64,000 nucleotides of DNA from contig NZ_JAUSYV010000001.1 in NCBI RefSeq assembly GCF_030817055.1, positions 4,488,001 to 4,552,000 of the forward strand, written 5' to 3'. The stretch is from Bacillus sp. V2I10. GTDB taxonomy: Bacteria; Bacillota; Bacilli; Bacillales; Bacillaceae. The notes under the pieces are model-generated. The model was not told the origin of the DNA. It saw nothing but the letters and a program-made list of their open reading frames with translations, and did no database searches. This document shows, piece after piece, positions 58,251 to 64,000 of this stretch; the first letter of the stretch is position 1; each line of letters starts with the position of its first letter. Both the position numbers and the translations under genes were made by a program.

Positions 58251-59816
58251 ATGGTGACCATATTGGAAGAAAACGCAAACACAGGATCCTTTCATGATTC
58301 AGCAAAGGATACGGTAAATATTTTTTCACTTATTGATCAAAAAAAAGCTGCAGACAATGCACCTAATCAAACAATAGAAGCACCAAAGCAAACAATAGAA
58401 ACAGATTCAGCTGAACAAGTCGTGCTAAGCTCAAAAAAGCCCCAAAAAAACAAGAACAAATCAAAGAAAAAAAAGGCTTCGGTCAAATTTTTATCTGAAG
58501 CGGCGACCGAACAAAAGCTGGTCAAAAAAGCATTTGAAGAATCATCAGCAAAAAGAATAGAAAAAGAAACAGCAGCAGAGAAAGAAAACACTGTCTCTGC
58601 TGAGCTTAATGCGCCAAAAGCAAAGAAGGAAAAAAAGAAAAAGAAACCGATGTCACCTGAGGCAAAAGCAAGAAAAGAAAAACAAAAAACAACTGATGAT
58701 TTTATCGCAGCACTTGATCCATTTACTGAAAAAATCCTTAAAGAAGCTAAAATGAAAAAAGAGGATCGTAAGGAAGAGAAAGAAGAAGAAGTATACGTTC
58801 TCTCTCCTGAAGAAGAAGCCAAACTTGTTAAGCTTGCGGAATACATTATTGGGAGCTGGGACGTTCAGGTTGACCGGATTGAAGTCATTCAAGGCGGTCA
58901 AATGGCACTCGTATGGAAAATTCACACGAGCAATGGACCGGTCTGTTTAAAGCGGATACACCGTCCTGAGAAGAAAGCATTATTCTCCATTAATGCACAG
59001 AATTACTTAGCCGAAAAAGGCGGCAGAGTACCGGGAATCATCCGCAATAAACAAAACGATCTCTTTACAAAACAAGGTCCTTTTTTATTCGTTCTTTATG
59101 ACTGGATTGAAGGCGGCGTATTTGATTTAGCAGTGGATCCGGATCTGGAAGTGGTTATGAAAGGCCTGGCGGAATTCCATCTTTGGTCTGAAGGTTATCA
59201 TCCGCCAGAAGGCATTCCTGTGTTTAAAAAGCTCGGACGCTGGCCAAATCACTATATTAAAAGATGTCAGCAAATGGAGTCATGGAAAGTTATCGCCCAA
59301 AATACTCCAGATAACCCGTTCTCTCAATTGTATCTGCAGGAAATTGACTATTTCATCGAACAGGGGCGCCAAACCCTTGACCGCCTGATGAATTCAAAGT
59401 ATGTCCCTTGGATTGAAGAACAGTCTGCAAATCCAACCCTTTGCCATCAGGATTATGGCGCAGGAAATACTGTGCTTGGGAATGACGGCAAGATTTGGGT
59501 CATCGACTTAGATACGGTCTCTTATGATCTTCCTATCCGCGACCTGCGAAAAATGATTATACCTTTACTTGATACTACAGGAGTGTGGGATGAATCAAGA
59601 TTCCAATTAATGATGAATGCTTATGAAAGTGTCAATCCTTTAACGTCTGAACAAAAAGAAGTGATGTATATCGATATGCTTTTCCCTTATGAAATGTATG
59701 ATATTGCTCGGGAAAAGTTCGTCAGAAAAACAGATATGTTCCCAGAAGAGCTTGCTCAGGCTTTCCAGTATGAAAGAATCAAAGAAGCACATTTAAACAG
59801 CTTAATTAATTCATAA
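58251..59816 (+). CDS. cotI: CotI-like coat protein with long Lys-rich head
   Basis: 521 residues, about 170 longer than B. subtilis CotI/CotS (about 350). Residues 1-185 are a low-complexity Lys/Glu/Ala extension (KKPQKNKNKSKKKKASVKFL; APKAKKEKKKKKPMSPEAKA). Residues 190-521 are the CotS/APH kinase-like fold: GGQMALVWKIHTSNGPVCLK, PFLFVLYDWIEGG, ANPTLCHQDYGAGNTVLGND (HxD with catalytic Asp, then Asn), GKIWVIDLDTVSYDLPIRDL (DxD). The catalytic residues look intact, unlike CotS. It may phosphorylate a coat component; the basic head may bind polyanionic glycan (inference). Confidence 0.86.
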   Translation: MVTILEENANTGSFHDSAKDTVNIFSLIDQKKAADNAPNQTIEAPKQTIETDSAEQVVLSSKKPQKNKNKSKKKKASVKFLSEAATEQKLVKKAFEESSAKRIEKETAAEKENTVSAELNAPKAKKEKKKKKPMSPEAKARKEKQKTTDDFIAALDPFTEKILKEAKMKKEDRKEEKEEEVYVLSPEEEAKLVKLAEYIIGSWDVQVDRIEVIQGGQMALVWKIHTSNGPVCLKRIHRPEKKALFSINAQNYLAEKGGRVPGIIRNKQNDLFTKQGPFLFVLYDWIEGGVFDLAVDPDLEVVMKGLAEFHLWSEGYHPPEGIPVFKKLGRWPNHYIKRCQQMESWKVIAQNTPDNPFSQLYLQEIDYFIEQGRQTLDRLMNSKYVPWIEEQSANPTLCHQDYGAGNTVLGNDGKIWVIDLDTVSYDLPIRDLRKMIIPLLDTTGVWDESRFQLMMNAYESVNPLTSEQKEVMYIDMLFPYEMYDIAREKFVRKTDMFPEELAQAFQYERIKEAHLNSLINS

Positions 59817-59825
59817 AGCCAATCA

Positions 59826-59868
59826 AAAGATGATTTCAGCTGCTGGCTGCTGTCATCTTTTTTTTTTG
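59826..59868 (+). terminator. Terminator of cotI
   Basis: AAAGATGA and TCATCTTT around an inner CAGC/GCTG-type stem, then a ten-base T-run. Confidence 0.85.
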
Positions 59869-59933
59869 AAAAAGACCGTATCATGTTGAGTTAAACCATC
59901 ATTCTTGGTACAAATCCATATCATTCAAGTTAT

Positions 59934-59962
59934 TCATTATTTTAATTCTAAATGAATACATT
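59934..59962 (+). promoter_or_regulatory. Sigma-E-type promoter candidate for cotJ
   Basis: TCATTATT (59934-59941), 13-14 base spacer, AATACATT (59955-59962), near the sigma-E consensus (TCATATT, CATACAnT). The B. subtilis cotJ operon is sigma-E controlled. Confidence 0.5.
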
Positions 59963-59998
59963 CGTAAGAGACTAAAAAATAATGTGAGGTGTTTGAAA

Positions 59999-60232
59999 AT
60001 GAATAATCAGGAATCTTTCTCCGCTGTTAAAACCTATATTCCTTTTCACAGCCAATTCGATCCCTGTCCGCCGATCGGCAAAAAATACTACTCGACTCCC
60101 CCAAACTTATATCTGGGATTTCAGCCGCCCAATCTTCCTCAATTCTCCCCATATGAAGCCTTAAAAAAAGGTACATTATGGCCTGTTTTTTATGATTATT
60201 ATGAAAATCCATATAAAAAAGGAGGAAGCTAA
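59999..60232 (+). CDS. cotJA: Spore coat-associated protein CotJA
   Basis: 77 residues, ATG with GAGGTG. Pro/Tyr-rich: KTYIPFHSQFDPCPPIGKKY, PPNLYLGFQPPNLPQFSPYE, ALKKGTLWPVFYDYYENPY. Matches CotJA. It is needed with CotJC for assembly into the inner coat in B. subtilis. First of three closely spaced genes. Confidence 0.93.
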   Translation: MNNQESFSAVKTYIPFHSQFDPCPPIGKKYYSTPPNLYLGFQPPNLPQFSPYEALKKGTLWPVFYDYYENPYKKGGS

Positions 60233-60234
60233 AG

Positions 60235-60498
60235 ATGGCTAAAACACTTCCGCCAGAATACTATCAGAAGTTAGAGGAAATCCAGGCGGTTGATTTTGTT
60301 CTTGTCGAACTAACCTTATATTTAGACACGCATCCTGATGATGCTCAGGCTATCTCCCAATATAACCAGTATGCACAATATTGCAGACAAATCAAACGTA
60401 CGTTCGAATCTCAATTTGGACCTCTCAGTCAAGGAAGTCCTAATCCTTCAGGTGAATACTGGACATGGAAAAGCGGTCCATGGCCATGGCAAGTATGA
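60235..60498 (+). CDS. cotJB: Spore coat protein CotJB
   Basis: 87 residues: YYQKLEEIQAVDFVLVELTL, YLDTHPDDAQAISQYNQYAQ, YCRQIKRTFESQFGPL, ending in a Trp/Gly/Pro tail. Family CotJB. ATG with GGAGGAAG, two bases after the cotJA stop. Confidence 0.93.
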   Translation: MAKTLPPEYYQKLEEIQAVDFVLVELTLYLDTHPDDAQAISQYNQYAQYCRQIKRTFESQFGPLSQGSPNPSGEYWTWKSGPWPWQV

Positions 60499-60516
60499 CG
60501 AAAGGAGAGGATCAGA

Positions 60517-61086
60517 ATGTGGACATATGATAAAAAGCTGCAATACCCTGTAAGAGTCAGTACATGCAACCCTACTTTGGCCAAATTTTTAATTGAACAA
60601 TATGGAGGAGCGGACGGTGAGCTTGCTGCTGCATTGCGTTATTTGAATCAGCGCTATACCATTCCTGATAAAGTCGTCGGGCTTCTTACAGATATTGGAA
60701 CGGAGGAATTCGCCCATCTTGAAATGATTGCGACAATGATTTATAAATTAACAAAAGATGCAACCCCCCAGCAATTGAAAGAAGCAGGTATTGGAGATCA
60801 TTACGTAAATCATGACAGCGCATTGTTTTACCAAAATGCTGCTGGAGTTCCTTTTACTGCTTCATATATACAGGCAAAAGGAGATCCTATTGCTGATTTA
60901 TACGAAGATATTGCAGCAGAAGAAAAAGCCCGTGCTACCTATCAATGGATTATTGATATGTCTGATGATCCTGATTTAAATGATTCTCTCAGATTTCTAA
61001 GGGAACGGGAAATCGTGCATTCTCAGAGGTTTAGAGAAGCAGTAGAAATTTTAAAAGAAGAAAGAGACAGAAAAAAGATCTTTTGA
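60517..61086 (+). CDS. cotJC: CotJC, manganese catalase-like coat protein
   Basis: 189 residues, four-helix ferritin-like fold. Metal ligand motifs GTEEFAHLEMIATMIYKL and YEDIAAEEKARATYQ, with RYLNQRYTIPDKVVGLLTDI before them and EREIVHSQRFREAVEI near the end. Dimanganese catalases split hydrogen peroxide; CotJC is in the coat. Starts MWTYDKKLQYPVRVSTCNP, ATG with AAAGGAG. Strong terminator follows. Confidence 0.94.
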   Translation: MWTYDKKLQYPVRVSTCNPTLAKFLIEQYGGADGELAAALRYLNQRYTIPDKVVGLLTDIGTEEFAHLEMIATMIYKLTKDATPQQLKEAGIGDHYVNHDSALFYQNAAGVPFTASYIQAKGDPIADLYEDIAAEEKARATYQWIIDMSDDPDLNDSLRFLREREIVHSQRFREAVEILKEERDRKKIF

Positions 61087-61094
61087 GAACAAAA

Positions 61095-61122
61095 AAGAAC
61101 CCCGGAAAACCGGGGTTCTTTT
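61095..61122. terminator. Hairpin between cotJC and cotO
   Basis: AAGAACCCCGG-aaaa-CCGGGGTTCTTTT, perfect; shared by both convergent genes. Confidence 0.95.
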
Positions 61123-61537
61123 ATAAATCTTTTAAAGTGATAGCCTGAATCTCGTATAACGGAATCTTCTCACCATTAATCAAAACACACTCATCTTTAT
61201 ATTCTGTTACTTTTCCAATATGAGTCTTTACATTTGTACTGATGCTGCAATTTAAACTGGAGAGTCTCTCAGGTAAATTTAGAAGCAGTTCAATTTTCTC
61301 TTTATTTGTAAGATCGTTAAACGAATGCAGAGGCTTTGTCAGCCTTTTTTCTTTCAGCACTGCAGACTCAGCTTTCACTTCCTCGCTCAATACTGGCTCT
61401 TCATGTACCGCTGCTGTTTCTGCCGGCAGATCTTTTCTTAAGACATATGTTTTTTGCATAGAAGTTAAAACAGGTTCCAATTCCGGCTGAACGATATACA
61501 GCAGCGGAGGATTTTTAACAGATTGATGCTTTTTCAC
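61121..61537 (-). CDS. cotO: Spore coat protein CotO (short form)
   Basis: 138 residues, GTG with GAGGAGGG. PPLLYIVQPELEPVLTSMQK at the N-terminus and DLTNKEKIELLLNLPERLSS, then GKVTEYKDECVLINGEKIPL, near the C-terminus match CotO ends as I recall them. The acidic/Lys-rich middle is much shorter than in B. subtilis (about 227 residues). CotO acts with CotH in late coat assembly. Lies in fabI synteny but two small genes separate them. Confidence 0.78.
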   Translation of the reverse strand: MKKHQSVKNPPLLYIVQPELEPVLTSMQKTYVLRKDLPAETAAVHEEPVLSEEVKAESAVLKEKRLTKPLHSFNDLTNKEKIELLLNLPERLSSLNCSISTNVKTHIGKVTEYKDECVLINGEKIPLYEIQAITLKDL

Positions 61538-61607
61538 AGACGTCCCTCCTCATGTTCATGCTCTACAAAGAAGTATATGCGGGGAGATCCGTTTTATGAT
61601 GAGTGTG

Positions 61608-62054
61608 TTAAAGTGATACTTTCATAAATTTGCTGACGTCTTTGAATCCCATTTGTTCATATAGTTTCATCGCTTTTAGGTTATGTGCATACACATTCAG
61701 CCTAACATCGCTGTACCCGTTTTTTTTGAATTCTTTTATTGCTTCCTCCATCAATAACTTGGAGTATCCCTTGCCTCTGTATGGCACTTTTACATATAGA
61801 TCATTAATCCAGCCAATTTCATCTCCCGTCAAGAAATCGAATGCTTTATCAATCATAATCCAGCCAAGCATTGTGCTGCCGTCCATCAAGCAAACAAAAT
61901 AAGCTTGATATTTTGCGGAATGTTCATAGGCTTCAATCATTTTTTCCTTATTATCGTCTGAAACGTGATTGGTTGCTTCCCTGCGGTTTTCTCCTGCTAA
62001 TTCGTAAATTTCTTCTAATTCGTCTGAAGCTGCCAGTTTAAATGTTAACCCCAT
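61608..62054 (-). CDS. GNAT acetyltransferase
   Basis: 148 residues. WIMIDKAFDFLTGDEIGWIN, DLYVKVPYRGKGYSKLLMEE with the Q/R-x-x-G-x-G/A acetyl-CoA loop, VRLNVYAHNLKAMKLYEQMG at the end. Substrate unknown. Six bases after the SRPBCC gene. Its ribosome site lies in that gene's tail (AAAAGGACAG) and is rather distant. Confidence 0.87.
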   Translation of the reverse strand: MGLTFKLAASDELEEIYELAGENRREATNHVSDDNKEKMIEAYEHSAKYQAYFVCLMDGSTMLGWIMIDKAFDFLTGDEIGWINDLYVKVPYRGKGYSKLLMEEAIKEFKKNGYSDVRLNVYAHNLKAMKLYEQMGFKDVSKFMKVSL

Positions 62055-62060
62055 AATTGG

Positions 62061-62522
62061 TCACTGTCCTTTTTTATCATCTGCAGCCTGAGCTTCCAAT
62101 GCTTTTTTTAAATGCTGAAGATGATCTCCATCTTCTTTTTTCATAATCTTCACAAATACCGGCTTAATGAGTTTCATTGTGAATTTTTTCGCATTGATTT
62201 CACATACAAAACGGATTGTCGTCTGATTTCCTGATGCAGAAAACGTGTAATGATAGATGGCTTCCATCCCTTTCATTTCACTTTTAACTGAGTACTTTGC
62301 GCTCTGAACATACTCAATAAATTCAATAACCGCTGAAGCCTCTCTTCCCCTTATTTCACGGGTTTCTCTGTATTTCGTGCCTGCTTGAACAGGTCCATCC
62401 GTCAGCTTCTCTACTTTCGTCACATTTTGCATAAACAGAGGGGCATTTTCAACGTCAGCGGCAAATTTGAATACTTTGTCAAGCGGTGCATTTACAGTGA
62501 CTTGATCTTGAAATTCACTCAT
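62061..62522 (-). CDS. SRPBCC/START-like protein
   Basis: 153 residues. FQDQVTVNAPLDKVFKFAAD then VENAPLFMQNVTKVEKLTDG, the polyketide-cyclase/CoxG-type opening. Beta-strands and a long C-terminal helix (LIKPVFVKIMKKEDGDHLQH) complete the helix-grip fold. Binds a hydrophobic ligand presumably. ATG with AGGAGG. First of a two-gene unit. Confidence 0.87.
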   Translation of the reverse strand: MSEFQDQVTVNAPLDKVFKFAADVENAPLFMQNVTKVEKLTDGPVQAGTKYRETREIRGREASAVIEFIEYVQSAKYSVKSEMKGMEAIYHYTFSASGNQTTIRFVCEINAKKFTMKLIKPVFVKIMKKEDGDHLQHLKKALEAQAADDKKGQ

Positions 62523-62623
62523 GCAATAATCAATCCTCCTTATGATTAGGATTTATTCCTTATCGATATTTTATCAGACTAGAAGACGCAGCATCGACAA
62601 GCAAAAACTTATTTGTTTCAGGA

Positions 62624-62672
62624 ATAAAAAAACCGCCTCATTTAAAAGGACTAAAAGGTCCCGTTTAGGAGG
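62624..62672 (-). terminator. Orphan terminator-like hairpin
   Basis: Minus strand CCTCCTAAACGGGAC-ctttta-GTCCTTTTAAATGAGG with bulges, then CGGTTTTTTT. It lies 115 bases past the fabI terminator and has no obvious gene. The remaining 62523-62784 stretch holds no recognised ORF. Confidence 0.6.
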
Positions 62673-62784
62673 AGAAAAACAGTAAATTCTCTTTAAATTG
62701 AAGGTAGTATGTCAGTGGAAATGGTTAAGGATAAAACTAGTTTTGGGTACTCATAGAATGCGGATGATATCCTGAAACAACAAA

Positions 62785-62823
62785 AAAACGGATACAAATT
62801 GCTGTGCAATTTTGTACCCGTTT
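62785..62823 (-). terminator. Terminator of fabI
   Basis: AACGGATACAAATTGC-tgt-GCAATTTTGTACCCGTT, long near-perfect stem, T-run on the minus strand. Confidence 0.93.
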
Positions 62824-62886
62824 TCTTCTGTATTTTGCTGTTTCTCCCTCAAACCGGAACATGTTATAAGAGGGGGCTTGCTTTGA

Positions 62887-63660
62887 TTAACCTAAAATAT
62901 GATATCCGGAGTCTACATGAAGATTTTCTCCAGTCATCCCTCTTGCAAGGTCGCTGAACAAGAAAAGTGCTGTATCCCCTACTTCTTCAGGAGTTGTTGT
63001 ACGGCGCAGCGGTGCGCGTTCTTCGATATCTTTCAGAATGGAGTTAAAATCGCTGATTCCTTTAGCAGAAAGCGTACGGATTGGGCCGGCAGAAATTGAA
63101 TTCACGCGAATGCCGTCTTTTCCTAAATCGCTTGCCAAGTATCTCACACTTGCATCAAGTGATGCCTTCGCAACTCCCATAACGTTGTAGTTAGGAAGGA
63201 CTCTTTCTCCGCCAAGATATGTGAGTGTCACAATGCTTCCGCCCTCTGTCATCAAGCCTCTTGCAGCTTTTGCCACAGCTGTCAGTGAATAAGAGCTGAT
63301 ATTGTGAGCAAGCAAAAATCCGTCGCGGGTTGTATTCATGTATTCTCCGCTCAATTCTTCCTTATGTGCAAACGCGATGCAATGTGCAATTCCATGAATA
63401 ACACCTACTTCATTTTTAATCGCTTCAAAACAAGTGTCAATTTCAGCATCATTTGTTACATCACAAGGAAGGACAATCGAATCATTGCGGTCAAGTGTTT
63501 CAACTAAATCACGCACTGATTTTTCAAGGCGTTCACCTGCATATGTAAAAATAAGACGCGCTCCTGCCGTATGAAGAGAACGGGCAATTCCCCAGGCAAT
63601 GCTTCGTTTGTTTGCGACGCCCATTACGACTACATTGCGTCCAGCTAATGATAAATTCAT
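62887..63660 (-). CDS. fabI: Enoyl-ACP reductase FabI
   Basis: 257 residues, SDR of fatty-acid elongation (trans-2-enoyl-ACP to acyl-ACP). VVMGVANKRSIAWGIARSLH at the cofactor site, IVLPCDVTNDAEID, the catalytic pair in LGGERVLPNYNVMGVAKASL (Tyr, six residues, Lys), VNSISAGPIRTLSAKGI, LHVDSGYHILG at the end. Length fits FabI. ATG with AGGAGG. In B. subtilis fabI (yjbW) neighbours cotO. Confidence 0.96.
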   Translation of the reverse strand: MNLSLAGRNVVVMGVANKRSIAWGIARSLHTAGARLIFTYAGERLEKSVRDLVETLDRNDSIVLPCDVTNDAEIDTCFEAIKNEVGVIHGIAHCIAFAHKEELSGEYMNTTRDGFLLAHNISSYSLTAVAKAARGLMTEGGSIVTLTYLGGERVLPNYNVMGVAKASLDASVRYLASDLGKDGIRVNSISAGPIRTLSAKGISDFNSILKDIEERAPLRRTTTPEEVGDTALFLFSDLARGMTGENLHVDSGYHILG

Positions 63661-63778
63661 TTGGAATCCTCCTAATTAATACATGTTATTAGTACCTGGT
63701 TATAAGTATAGCATGCTATTTGCTGTTTTTCTAGACCGCTGCTGGATTTCATGAATGAACCTGGATCATTTCAGCAAA

Positions 63779-64000
63779 TTAAAAGAGCATTTTAAGTCCC
63801 GTCAAAACGATTCCGATGAAAAATCCGCACACTGCACCGTTCACACGGATCCACTGTAAATCTTTCCCTACATTATTTTCTATCATATCAATTAATTTCT
63901 CATCATCAAGTTTGTTTAAATTCTCTTCGACCAGTTTACCGATTTTCGAATGATTTTTTTCAATAAAAAGAGTAATTTGTTCCTGTATTTTGTTCTCGAT
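63779..64000 (-). CDS. DUF445-family protein, C-terminal part
   Basis: An open frame enters from the right edge and ends at 63779: IENKIQEQITLFIEKNHSKI, GKLVEENLNKLDDEKLIDMI, ENNVGKDLQWIRVNGAVCGF, FIGIVLTGLKMLF. The ending WIRVNGxxxGxxIGxxxG followed by a membrane segment is the DUF445 (YheB-type) C-terminus. The start lies outside the window. Function unknown; spore-related roles are reported for some Bacillus relatives. Confidence 0.85.
   Translation of the reverse strand: MENKIQEQITLFIEKNHSKIGKLVEENLNKLDDEKLIDMIENNVGKDLQWIRVNGAVCGFFIGIVLTGLKMLF

Noticed and set aside
58367..58925. Phe/Ser-rich minus-strand ORFs
   Set aside because: Antisense of the Lys-rich head of cotI; composition explained by the opposite strand.

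Overview
The window comes from a low-GC, endospore-forming Bacillaceae (Bacillus sensu lato). The evidence is the many sporulation and coat genes (spoVIF, yjcZ, yjcA, cotJABC, cotO, cotS/cotSA/cotI), Bacillus-type Shine-Dalgarno sequences, a SAM riboswitch ahead of metI-metC, and long stretches in B. subtilis gene order (metC-metI-yjcH-yjcG-yjcF...yjcD-spoVIF...yjcA; cotO-fabI). Identifications rest on recognising protein motifs by eye; no database search was run.

Layout. 1-15 kb is an accessory/metabolic patchwork: an MFS transporter destroyed by an internal deletion, a 52-bp tandem repeat array, an FtsW/RodA-type protein, DedA, an RsbR-type STAS protein, a broken and an intact AraC/GyrI-type regulator, a DUF2161 nuclease-like protein, a histidine phosphatase, a yndG-yndH-yndJ-like operon, and an SSS symporter/DUF485 pair beside a YesN-like regulator.

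15.3-31.2 kb is the highlight: a haloduracin-like two-component (type II) lanthipeptide locus. A divergent promoter region (about 26.6-26.7 kb) drives on the minus strand a Hal-beta-like precursor, its LanM synthetase and a C39-peptidase LanT. On the plus strand it drives two tandem Hal-alpha-like precursors with identical 28-residue cores and a second LanM. Downstream on the minus strand is a nine-gene operon: an XRE repressor with two operator-like sites over its own promoter, a small membrane protein, a LanFEG-type immunity transporter, a second E-loop ATPase/permease pair, an unannotated 26-residue membrane peptide and an AbrB-like regulator. A decayed RND-type membrane-fusion protein lies at the far edge.

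31-44.6 kb is mostly core: DUF948, a threonine-synthase-like enzyme, a YfmQ-like protein, metI-metC under a SAM-I riboswitch, an EamA exporter, yjcH-yjcG-yjcF, a DUF421 protein, an MBL hydrolase and the YjcD helicase.

44.6-61.6 kb is a dense spore gene region. In B. subtilis the crust genes cotZYXWV lie between cotO and yjcA. Here that interval instead holds a HipA-like kinase-fold protein, glycosyltransferases, ytcA-ytcB-ytcC (UDP-sugar supply and transfer), cotS-cotSA-cotI and cotJABC, as if a spore-surface polysaccharide module had taken the crust slot. Several small spore-type proteins missed by ordinary ORF calling are annotated. The window ends with GNAT and SRPBCC proteins, fabI, and the 3' part of a DUF445 gene cut by the edge.
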